From Candidatus Saccharimonadota bacterium (GTDB lineage: Bacteria; Patescibacteriota; Saccharimonadia; Saccharimonadales; UBA4665): a stretch of DNA of 64,000 nt. Numbering within the stretch: the first letter of the stretch is position 1; each line of letters opens with the position of its first letter. The position numbers and the translations under genes are program-made. Location of the stretch: the NCBI GenBank assembly GCA_024635495.1, contig JAGXIT010000004.1, positions 1 through 64,000 of the forward strand, written 5' to 3'. Below, piece after piece: positions 26,903 to 34,430 of the stretch. The notes under the pieces were generated by a model, which searched no databases, was not told the DNA's origin, and worked only from the letters and a program-made list of their open reading frames with translations.

Positions 26903-27619
26903 TTACTTACGTGCTGCTTGGATATATATGTACGAAGCGGGTAGGGCAGTAGCAATAGACCCCGCGAGTGCGGTCCAAGCAAGTACGCGGGTTGCCTTTG
27001 ACATGTTTTCGTATATTTCTATTTTTTGAGGTTCGGTTGCTTCGACTCGTAGCTGATGAAAGGTTGCCGACAACATGAATGAGCCAAGGGAAAGACGCTG
27101 TTCGCCGGCAGTAAGTTTACCTTCGGATACCACAACGGGTTCGTTACCACGGACGTTAGCGATAATTGACGGGATAACCGTGGACGCCTTCTCGGCAGCT
27201 AAAATCACAGCAGCGGATTTCGGCAATATTCCTGCTTTTGCGAGCGAGTAGACAGTGAGAGGAATGCGAATGGCGTCCGACCCAGCATCAGCTCTCCGGC
27301 CCAAGGGTGATCTCGTGGCTGTCATGGTAGCCCCTGCGCCGTCCAGAACATCGAAAATGCCTTCAGTGGCATACAAAGCGGTTGCAGTGAGTAGTGTTTT
27401 TGCGGATAGTGTACTATCTTTCACGTTTCCTCGAGAGAGGAGCTGATTTGCTCTGAGGGTTGCTATAGTCCCCGCCGCGGTGAGCGCATTCCCGAGCGTC
27501 ACTATGCCATGGGTGGCTGCAGCTATATCTTGCCAAACATTTCGTTCCTCTGGCTGAATAAATTCCCATTCGGGGATATCCCCAATTGCGTGGGACTGTA
27601 GGTACGTGTCAATACTCAT
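26903..27619 (-). CDS. CDP-alcohol phosphatidyltransferase-like membrane protein
   Basis: 238 residues with several membrane segments. The family motif D-x2-DG-x2-AR-x8-G-x3-D-x3-D is present at residues 90-115 (DVLDGAGAT, then Gly107, Asp111, Asp115), with all four catalytic or metal-binding Asp in place but Arg replaced by Thr98. An NALTAAGTIATLR segment at 44-56 resembles the NxLTxxR lead-in of PgsA-type enzymes. It would join a CDP-activated lipid or alcohol to an acceptor in phospholipid synthesis, or may be an altered paralogue. Convergent with the SIMPL gene. TATAAT ends 7 bases before the ATG. Confidence 0.78.
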   Translation of the reverse strand: MSIDTYLQSHAIGDIPEWEFIQPEERNVWQDIAAATHGIVTLGNALTAAGTIATLRANQLLSRGNVKDSTLSAKTLLTATALYATEGIFDVLDGAGATMTATRSPLGRRADAGSDAIRIPLTVYSLAKAGILPKSAAVILAAEKASTVIPSIIANVRGNEPVVVSEGKLTAGEQRLSLGSFMLSATFHQLRVEATEPQKIEIYENMSKATRVLAWTALAGSIATALPASYIYIQAARK

Positions 27620-27722
27620 TCCTGTGATTATAGCGACTCCATGAACGCATCCAAAGCATAGGCATAATCATATGTTGCTATCTATTTCCATCTGGGGTCA
27701 ACTCCGGTACAATACTGTAGTT

Positions 27723-29252
27723 ATGCAGTGGTTACGAAAAATCGTCGATGAGCTCATTTCAGCACACGGTACAGAGGGTATCGTGGTGTCTTCGGGTGTT
27801 TCGCCATCTGGCAAGTATCACCTGGGCACCTTGCGCGAGATACTGACAGCAGAAGCGATTGCACGTGAGGTTCGCCGCCGTGGACACGAGGCGAGGCATA
27901 TACACGTCGTCGATGATCTAGACTTCATTCGAAAAGTACCTGCCGGAATTCCCGAGAGCTTTAGTCAATATCTCGGCAAACCACTCTGTGACATTCCCGC
28001 GCCTGACGGCTCCGACCAATCATACGCCGATTACTTCCTACAAGATTTATCCAGCGCCAGCGATTCACTACACCTTGAGGCTGAGGTGATGCGGGCACAT
28101 GAAAAATACCGTAGCGGTTTCTTCGTGAGCGCCATCGAAACAGCAGTCGACCACATCGATGAAATCAAGCAGATTCTCGAGCAAATCTCTGGCCACAAAG
28201 TCGATGACAACTGGTCGCCGATCCAGGTACTTGAAGATGGCTATCTCAAAAACCGTCCATTTATCCGACGCAATGACGACAAGACCCTCGTCTATCGTGG
28301 CGCCGATGACCAAGAACGACAAGTCAGTTATGCAACCGGGGAAGTGAAGCTGAATTGGCGAATAGACTGGCCAGCTCGTTGGGCATTGCTTGGGGTAGTG
28401 GCGGAGCCGTTTGGTCGCGACCATGCGGCAAAGGGTGGTTCGTACGATACAGGTAAAGTTATCGTCAAAGACATTTATGATATGGATGCGCCATATCCAA
28501 TCCCATATCAATTCATAAATCGCACTGGCGAAACAAAGAAGATGAGCAAGAGCGCCGGTGACACGATTACGTTAAGTGAGCTGCTCGAAGTCCTGCCATC
28601 AGAAGTTATTTGGTATTTCATAGTTCGCTACGCACCTGAAAAGCAACTTTTTTTCGATGATGGTGCGACATTGATTCGCTTGATTGATGAATTTGGCCAA
28701 CTACTTGCCAAAGAGGACAAGACTGAAGACGAACAGCAACTGGTTGAACTCTGCATGTATGGTATTGATGAGCCAACCGTCAGTGCCGTGCCATTTTCAT
28801 TGCTCATTAGTAGCTATCAGGCCGCTCTAAAGGACCAGCAGCGTACACTCGACATCATCGGCCGCACAGAATACAAGTCGGTAGTAGATAACGATCACGA
28901 AACTATCATTCGCGAGCTGCGCTTCATCGACGCGTGGCTAGAGAAGCGAGCCCCAGAGGATAGCAAATTTTCATTGAGGGATTCAATCGATTCAAGTGAG
29001 TTTAGCGAGGTTGAGCGCCAAATGTTCGCCGAGCTTGCCAAGAACGTTACAGATGCGCCAGAAGATGCTGATGGCGAATATTTTCACCATGCACTGTATG
29101 CGCTTAAAGAGAAGTTTGATCTGCAGCCCAAGGATATATTCACGGCACTGTACCGACTACTCATCGGTAAAGCGAGCGGACCTCGAGCTGGTTGGTTCCT
29201 GTCGATTCTGCCGCGTGATTGGCTCATCGAGAGGCTGAAACTCCAAAAATGA
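27723..29252 (+). CDS. lysS: Class I lysyl-tRNA synthetase
   Basis: 509 residues from ATG 27723. The HIGH signature reads HLGT in SPSGKYHLGTLREI and the KMSKS loop is in ETKKMSKSAGD, both class I marks; lysine enzymes of most bacteria are class II. FGRDHAAKGGSYDTGK matches the class I LysRS core, and an alpha-helical anticodon-binding region follows. TACAAT ends 9 bases before the ATG, so the mRNA should be leaderless; the upstream frame extension lies in the promoter. The zincin gene overlaps its stop codon by 4 bases. Class I LysRS is typical of archaea and scattered bacteria. Confidence 0.93.
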   Translation: MQWLRKIVDELISAHGTEGIVVSSGVSPSGKYHLGTLREILTAEAIAREVRRRGHEARHIHVVDDLDFIRKVPAGIPESFSQYLGKPLCDIPAPDGSDQSYADYFLQDLSSASDSLHLEAEVMRAHEKYRSGFFVSAIETAVDHIDEIKQILEQISGHKVDDNWSPIQVLEDGYLKNRPFIRRNDDKTLVYRGADDQERQVSYATGEVKLNWRIDWPARWALLGVVAEPFGRDHAAKGGSYDTGKVIVKDIYDMDAPYPIPYQFINRTGETKKMSKSAGDTITLSELLEVLPSEVIWYFIVRYAPEKQLFFDDGATLIRLIDEFGQLLAKEDKTEDEQQLVELCMYGIDEPTVSAVPFSLLISSYQAALKDQQRTLDIIGRTEYKSVVDNDHETIIRELRFIDAWLEKRAPEDSKFSLRDSIDSSEFSEVERQMFAELAKNVTDAPEDADGEYFHHALYALKEKFDLQPKDIFTALYRLLIGKASGPRAGWFLSILPRDWLIERLKLQK

Positions 29253-29620
29253 TAGAGGTGGATGAACCGACTTTTCAGGCGCTTATCGATAAGGCATTCG
29301 ATAGCCTGCCTGAGCTGCACCGAGACAAAGTGCAGAATGTCGCCATCGTGACGGCTGATTTTCCAAGCCTCGAACAGAGAGAACGGCTTAAACTACGTGG
29401 CGACCAAACACTCCTTGGCTTGTACGAGGGTGTACCGCTGACGCAGCGGCAGGGCAGGCAGGCGTTTATGCCTGATGTGATTACGCTCTTCCGGCTGCCA
29501 TTACAGGGCATGAGTGCTGATGAGGATAGTCTGTATGAGAATATTCGTCATACGCTATGGCACGAAGTCGCGCACTACTACGGTCTTGATCACGACAAAA
29601 TACACGAGCTGGAACAGTAG
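29249..29620 (+). CDS. Zincin-like metallopeptidase
   Basis: 123 residues. The C-terminal HEVAHYYGLDHDKIHELE carries the full zinc signature HExxHxxGxxH, as in the small single-domain zincin family (PF06262). The middle segment VITLFRLPLQ and the late Arg/His helix match that family's usual length of about 120 residues. ATG 29249 overlaps the lysS stop codon (ATGA), so it is coupled to lysS. The substrate is unknown. Confidence 0.87.
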   Translation: MIEVDEPTFQALIDKAFDSLPELHRDKVQNVAIVTADFPSLEQRERLKLRGDQTLLGLYEGVPLTQRQGRQAFMPDVITLFRLPLQGMSADEDSLYENIRHTLWHEVAHYYGLDHDKIHELEQ

Positions 29621-29629
29621 CTCTGCTAA

Positions 29630-30172
29630 TTAGTCTTTGGTCTTGGTTTTGCTTGGAGTCGTTTCTTTTACCTTCAGATAGGCTGGGCGAATTTGGAAGA
29701 GGAGCCAAAAGCCAATAGCACTCCCGATGAGCCCGCCCAGGAACGAGCCAAAGCCTCGGCCATCAATAAATAGGCTGACAACTGAATATGCGACACTTAA
29801 GAGTGCCACATAGAACAGATAATCCCAACCTTTTTTGAGTCGTGCCTTTAGGGGGCTGTATGCAAAAGCATACAACAATGCATTTACCGTCAGGAATGCG
29901 ATACCGAGCCATACCCATACCGTAAAGTTGCTGTTTGTAATAGTATCGCCTCCATAGGCTCTACTAAGTTCGTTCGCCCAGTTCACAAGGCTACTAACGC
30001 TGCGAGCGGCGTTCCATAATCCATATGCCCCAACTGCGCTAAAGATTGCGCCGATGAGCACTAGGTAGGGGTTATATTCGACTAAAAACTTTTTGCCACC
30101 CTCGGGTAGCTTCGGCGCTTTTTCACCGAAAACCTCTTGTAATGATTCTTCGATACCTTTGACGCTTGTCAT
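29630..30172 (-). CDS. Four-helix membrane protein of unknown function
   Basis: 180 residues with about four membrane segments (YLVLIGAIFSAVGAYGLW; VWVWLGIAFLTVNALLYAF; LFYVALLSVAYSVVSLFI; SFLGGLIGSAIGFWLLFQI) and a Lys/Thr-rich tail. No family recognised. SD GGAGGTG is one of the strongest in the window, 5 bases before the ATG, unlike the many leaderless genes. It converges with the zincin gene, 10 bases away. Confidence 0.78.
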   Translation of the reverse strand: MTSVKGIEESLQEVFGEKAPKLPEGGKKFLVEYNPYLVLIGAIFSAVGAYGLWNAARSVSSLVNWANELSRAYGGDTITNSNFTVWVWLGIAFLTVNALLYAFAYSPLKARLKKGWDYLFYVALLSVAYSVVSLFIDGRGFGSFLGGLIGSAIGFWLLFQIRPAYLKVKETTPSKTKTKD

Positions 30173-30300
30173 ATGGACACCTCCGTTATGTGTACTTTCA
30201 TCGTAGTCTTATTCTGAGAATCTTACAAGCTGCCCGAAATAGTTACAGGCTTATCTTCATTGTCCAGGCTAATATTACTCCAACCTGTTATAATCCAGAC

Positions 30301-30924
30301 ATGAAGAGGGCGGTGATTTTTGATTTTGACGGCACGATTGTTGACAGCTTGCATGCGGTCATCAAAGTGTTTGAGGATATGACCAAAACTCGTTACCATT
30401 TGAAGCCTGAAGAGATCGAAGAGCTCCAGCACAAAGATCTGCTACAAATTGCACTTGAGCTTAATATACCAAAATGGAAAATACCTTGGCTTATCATAAA
30501 AGGTAGGCGCATGTTCCGCGCTCATATGAGAAGCGTCAAAGTGCACACCGGAATCCCTGAAGTCCTAAGGGCACTTGCCGAGAAGGAAGTACTGTTGTTT
30601 GTCCTTAGTTCGAATAGCAAATCAAATGTCCAAAAATATTTATCCTGGAATGGGCTCGACACGTATTTCAAGAATGTGTACGGCAATGCCGGTGTGCTCG
30701 GCAAGGCGCGTAAGCTGCATACACTCTTTAAGAATGAAGGTGTTCAGGCTGAAGGAAGCTGGTATGTTGGTGATGAAACTCGTGATATTGTCGGTGCACA
30801 TGCAGTCGGTATGAAAATTGTGGCTGTTTCATGGGGCTATAATAGTCGCCGAGCGCTAGCTGACAAATCTCCAGATGCACTTGTTGATACTCCTACTGAG
30901 TTGCTTCGAACGCTTACAAAATAA
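30301..30924 (+). CDS. HAD-superfamily hydrolase, phosphoglycolate-phosphatase-like
   Basis: 207 residues from ATG 30301. Motif I VIFDFDGTIVDS supplies the nucleophile Asp and the acid/base Asp; motif II Ser/Thr is in LFVLSSNS; Lys of motif III is near GKARKLH; motif IV is WYVGDETRDIVGAHAVGMK. The cap domain is the helical type between motifs I and II. The best resemblance is to the Gph/phosphatase branch; the substrate is not determined. An extended -10 (TGTTATAAT) ends 6 bases before the ATG; the longer upstream frame would cross the promoter. Confidence 0.88.
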   Translation: MKRAVIFDFDGTIVDSLHAVIKVFEDMTKTRYHLKPEEIEELQHKDLLQIALELNIPKWKIPWLIIKGRRMFRAHMRSVKVHTGIPEVLRALAEKEVLLFVLSSNSKSNVQKYLSWNGLDTYFKNVYGNAGVLGKARKLHTLFKNEGVQAEGSWYVGDETRDIVGAHAVGMKIVAVSWGYNSRRALADKSPDALVDTPTELLRTLTK

Positions 30925-30991
30925 GCAATAGTTATCCGCCGGCTAACTTCTACTCTGTTAATTAGGTGGCTTGTTGCGTACAATAAGCTGC

Positions 30992-31765
30992 ATGAGTTAC
31001 AAAAGGGAACGATCTCAGCCGTACAAGCCGGGCCAAACAGCACCATATAAAGTATCGCGTTCGAAGATCGAATTATTTACACAATGTCAGCGTTGCTTCT
31101 GGCTCGATGCGCGTCATAAAATTACGAGACCGAGTAGTCCGCCGTTTAACATCAATAAAACCATCGATGAGTTATACAAAAAAGAATTTGATGTACACCG
31201 TAGTGCTGGCACACCGCATCCAATAATGGTTGAAAATAGTATCAAGGCGGTGCCGTTCCAGCATGAGAACATGGATGAATGGCGATATAATTTCACCGGC
31301 GTAAAAACGCTGCACACACCAAGCAACTTCCATGTGTTTGGTGCAGTCGATGATGTATGGGTGAACGAGGCAGGAGAGCTCATGGTGGTTGACTACAAAG
31401 CTACGAGCAAGAATAAGCCAGTTAGTCTCGACAGTGATTGGCAGATTAGTTATAAGCGTCAGATGGAAGTCTACCAATGGCTGCTTCGTGCCAATGATTT
31501 CCCAGTAAGCGACACTGGCTATTTTGTCTATACAAATGCACGCATGGATCTCGATGGCTTTGCTGACAAACTTGAGTTTACGACCAAACTGATTCCGTAT
31601 ACCGGTGATGCGAGTTGGGTTGACGATACTTTGATGGCGATGAAAGATTGTCTCGAAGGAGACATGCCAGCCGTCGGCGTGAGCATTATGGGTGGCGAGT
31701 GCGAACATTGTGCTTACGCACGTTCGCGTACAGAGCTAACGCTCAAGGCCCTCCAGAAGAAATAG
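30992..31765 (+). CDS. PD-(D/E)XK nuclease with a Cys cluster, Cas4/AddB-like
   Basis: 257 residues from ATG 30992. The nuclease core is GAVDDVWVNEAGELMVVDYKAT: Asp120/121 of motif II, Asp134-x-Lys136 of motif III, then QMEVYQWLL. Four cysteines frame it: Cys32 and Cys35 (CQRC) before, Cys237 and Cys240 (CEHC) after, the layout that binds a 4Fe-4S cluster in Cas4 and AddB. No cas genes or CRISPR array lie in the window, so a stand-alone repair or recombination nuclease is more likely. TACAAT ends 7 bases before the ATG. Confidence 0.82.
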   Translation: MSYKRERSQPYKPGQTAPYKVSRSKIELFTQCQRCFWLDARHKITRPSSPPFNINKTIDELYKKEFDVHRSAGTPHPIMVENSIKAVPFQHENMDEWRYNFTGVKTLHTPSNFHVFGAVDDVWVNEAGELMVVDYKATSKNKPVSLDSDWQISYKRQMEVYQWLLRANDFPVSDTGYFVYTNARMDLDGFADKLEFTTKLIPYTGDASWVDDTLMAMKDCLEGDMPAVGVSIMGGECEHCAYARSRTELTLKALQKK

Positions 31766-31766
31766 T

Positions 31767-32633
31767 TTATTTGTCTTTGTGTATGACGACTTGAGGGAAT
31801 GGTATCGTGACGCCGTTTTTCTCGAAAGCCTTTTTGATGCGACGTCGGAATTCACCGGCAACGTCCCACTGCGCGGCTGGCTCTACCTTGCCAAGCGCTT
31901 TGATGCGCACGGCAGAATCTTCAAAACCATCAACTCGCAAGAAGGCAATTGGTTCAATGATGCGAGCCTTCCACGCCTCATCAGTAGCCATTTGCTTGCC
32001 AACTTCATTTATGACTTTTTCGACGACATCGACGTCTGACTCATAGGCAACGCCAATATCTACATTTACATTTGCATAGTTGAAAGTACGGTTTGTCATT
32101 ATATCAGTCATGCCGTTGCGTATGATATGTAAGTTGCCATCAAGGTCACGTAGGCGCGTGACGCGAATTGTGATATCCTCGACTACTCCCGAGGTCTCTT
32201 TACCGGCTGCATGCAATGTTACGATATCGCCAACTCGATATTGATTCTCGATGATTATAAATATGCCCGCCACAGTATCACTTATGGCCGATTGGGCCCC
32301 GATACCGATGATTAGTCCAATGAAACCAGCCCCAGTTGCCAGGGCGGCAACATTAATGTTGAGCTGTGAAAGAATGACGACAGCACCGACTATCCATATA
32401 ATTGCCGCAGAAGCAGTTTGAAAAATCTGGGTAAGAGTCTGTTCGCGTTTTTTCTCATCGAGGGCGGTCTTGTATCTGTGACCCATGACAGCCCTGCGGA
32501 CAATCCTACCGACAACTCTCCCGGAGATTATCTGAAGTAATAGAGTTACAACTACAGCAAGTGCGACCTGAACAATTGTCGAACTAAGGGTTTGCTTGAT
32601 TACGTCTAAATCCATGCCTCCACAGTAGCACAT
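31767..32633 (-). CDS. MscS-family mechanosensitive channel
   Basis: 288 residues with an N-terminal membrane segment (IVQVALAVVVTLLLQII), two more to the pore helix (ALATGAGFIGLIIGIGAQSA), and the beta domain (YRVGDIVTLHAAGKETSGVVEDITIRVTRLRD) typical of MscS. It opens on membrane tension to protect against osmotic shock. The start is uncertain: ATG 32633 follows a TAGACT-like box by 10 bases; ATG 32615 has GGAGG only one base away. Divergent from serS. Confidence 0.92.
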   Translation of the reverse strand: MCYCGGMDLDVIKQTLSSTIVQVALAVVVTLLLQIISGRVVGRIVRRAVMGHRYKTALDEKKREQTLTQIFQTASAAIIWIVGAVVILSQLNINVAALATGAGFIGLIIGIGAQSAISDTVAGIFIIIENQYRVGDIVTLHAAGKETSGVVEDITIRVTRLRDLDGNLHIIRNGMTDIMTNRTFNYANVNVDIGVAYESDVDVVEKVINEVGKQMATDEAWKARIIEPIAFLRVDGFEDSAVRIKALGKVEPAAQWDVAGEFRRRIKKAFEKNGVTIPFPQVVIHKDK

Positions 32634-32657
32634 TTCGCTATGTAGTCTAAGTGTAGC

Positions 32658-32686
32658 TTAACGGGAGGGGGTTGAGTATGTATACT
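32658..32686 (+). promoter_or_regulatory. Promoter of serS
   Basis: TTAACG, a 17-base spacer and TATACT; 7 bases separate the -10 from the ATG, so the transcript should start at or beside the start codon. Confidence 0.65.
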
Positions 32687-32693
32687 AAGCACT

Positions 32694-33938
32694 ATGGTAG
32701 ATATACAATTTGTGCGAGACAACCCTGAACTTGTACAGCGAAAGTCAGCCGAGAAGGGTTATGCCGTCGACACGGTGCAACTTATTGAGGTAGACACGCA
32801 ACGTCGAGCTATCTTGACGAACGTCGAAGAACTACGCGCACAGCGCAATACATTAACGGATACTATGAAGGGTGGCAAGCCAACTGACGATCAAATCGCA
32901 CAGGGCAAGGACCTAAAAGTTCGCATAGCCGAGGTCGAAACATCACTCGAAGAAGTGGATGCGAAGTTCAACGAGCTGTTGTGGCAGATACCAAACCCGA
33001 TTGCCGATGATGTGCCGCTTGGCGGAGAAGAAGATAGCGTTGAGATAAAAAAGTTTGGCGACCAAAATACAGGAGCAGTCGACCACCTCGACTATGCCAC
33101 CCAGCGAGATTGGGTTGATTTCGAGCGTGGCGCGAAGGTCGCCGGCGCAAAATTCTATTATCTCAAAGGTGATTTGGCGCTTCTCGAAAATGCCATCACC
33201 CAGTTTGCACTCGATTTTGTCACCAAGAAAAACTTTACGTACATGACTGTGCCTCACATGGTGAATACGCGAATCGCAAGTGGTGCTGGTTTTGCCCCAC
33301 GAAATGACGATTCAGCAAACGAATATTTCATCGAAGGCGAAGACTTGACACTTATTGGTACCGCAGAGGCACCCCTGACTGGTTATCACGCCGATGAGAT
33401 TATTGAGGAAGAAAAACTTCCGTTGCTTTACGCTGGCTATAGCCCCTCGTATCGCAAGGAGGCTGGTACGTACGGCAAACATGCCCGTGGACTTTTTCGC
33501 GTGCATCAATTCAACAAACTTGAAATGTATGTATTTTGTTTGCCGGAAAAAAGTACCGAAATGCACGAAACCATTCTCTCTATCGAGGAGGAACTTTGGC
33601 AGGCAATCGGTATCCCGTACCACGTCGTGAATATTGCTGCTGGTGATCTCGGCGCTCCCGCAGTGAAGAAGTATGATATCGAATATTGGTCTCCGGTTGA
33701 TAAAAAATATCGTGAACTGACCAGCTGTAGTAACTGTACCGATTTCCAAGCGCGCAACTTAAATATTCGAGTTCGTCGCAAGGATGGTTTAGTAGAGACA
33801 CTGCATACATTAAATGGCACGGCGGTTTCGCTTGCTCGGTCACTAGTCGCTATTTTAGAGCACTATCAGAACGAAGATGGTACACTAGATATACCGACTG
33901 TACTTAGACCATATATGGGAAATAGAACACAGCTATAG
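32694..33938 (+). CDS. serS: Seryl-tRNA synthetase
   Basis: 414 residues, class II. The N-terminal coiled-coil arm that grips the tRNASer long variable arm spans about 30-100 (IDTQRRAILTNVEELRAQRN-like). Motif 2 is in YSPSYRKEAGTYGKHARGLFRVHQF and motif 3 in LNGTAVSLARSLVAILE. Typical length. The promoter ends 7 bases before the ATG and there is no SD. hpf follows after 17 bases. Confidence 0.97.
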   Translation: MVDIQFVRDNPELVQRKSAEKGYAVDTVQLIEVDTQRRAILTNVEELRAQRNTLTDTMKGGKPTDDQIAQGKDLKVRIAEVETSLEEVDAKFNELLWQIPNPIADDVPLGGEEDSVEIKKFGDQNTGAVDHLDYATQRDWVDFERGAKVAGAKFYYLKGDLALLENAITQFALDFVTKKNFTYMTVPHMVNTRIASGAGFAPRNDDSANEYFIEGEDLTLIGTAEAPLTGYHADEIIEEEKLPLLYAGYSPSYRKEAGTYGKHARGLFRVHQFNKLEMYVFCLPEKSTEMHETILSIEEELWQAIGIPYHVVNIAAGDLGAPAVKKYDIEYWSPVDKKYRELTSCSNCTDFQARNLNIRVRRKDGLVETLHTLNGTAVSLARSLVAILEHYQNEDGTLDIPTVLRPYMGNRTQL

Positions 33939-33955
33939 GTAATAAAAGGAGCTTT

Positions 33956-34318
33956 ATGATTCACACGTTGAGTGCTGAAGGATTTGACCTGACGCCAAAA
34001 TTACAAAAATATCTCACCGGCAAAGTAAAAGATATAGAGAAGTACATACCTCGCAAAGCTCGTGAATCTGCGGTTTTGGCCGTGCACTTCAAAGTGTCTA
34101 AAAAGGGTCAAGAAAAGACGTGTACACTTGCACTGCAATTACCACAAAAGACACTCTCTGCTCACGAAACTACCGGACATATGTACGCGGCACTTGATAT
34201 TGCGACTGTAGAAATTCGTCGGCAACTCGCGGACTACAAAAGTACACATAGTAAGCACGGTTTACGGCACCGTATTGCTCGCGGATTTAAACGCGGCAAA
34301 ACACCCGAAGAATCTTGA
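33956..34318 (+). CDS. hpf: Ribosome hibernation-promoting factor, short form
   Basis: 120 residues of the HPF/RaiA fold (beta-alpha-beta-beta-beta-alpha), binding the 30S decoding region in stationary phase. The beginning GFDLTPKLQKYLTGKVKDIEKY and the helix HMYAALDIATVEIRRQLADYK match the family. The C-terminus is a short basic tail without the dimerisation domain of long HPF, so it should not by itself make 100S dimers like the long form. SD AAAGGAG lies 4 bases before the ATG. It lies between serS and secA. Confidence 0.92.
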   Translation: MIHTLSAEGFDLTPKLQKYLTGKVKDIEKYIPRKARESAVLAVHFKVSKKGQEKTCTLALQLPQKTLSAHETTGHMYAALDIATVEIRRQLADYKSTHSKHGLRHRIARGFKRGKTPEES

Positions 34319-34376
34319 TAACCTGGCAACCTATTGCACGCTTTGTTTTTTATTCGCACTCCGAAGACAAACAGGG

Positions 34377-34382
34377 TACAAT
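34377..34382 (+). promoter_or_regulatory. -10 box of secA
   Basis: TACAAT with a weak -35. Unlike most first genes here, about 40 transcribed bases and two GGAG sites precede the secA ATG. Confidence 0.45.
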
Positions 34383-34430
34383 GGATGCTAACTGCAAACA
34401 ACTCGTGGAGGCATAGGAGTAACACGCACG

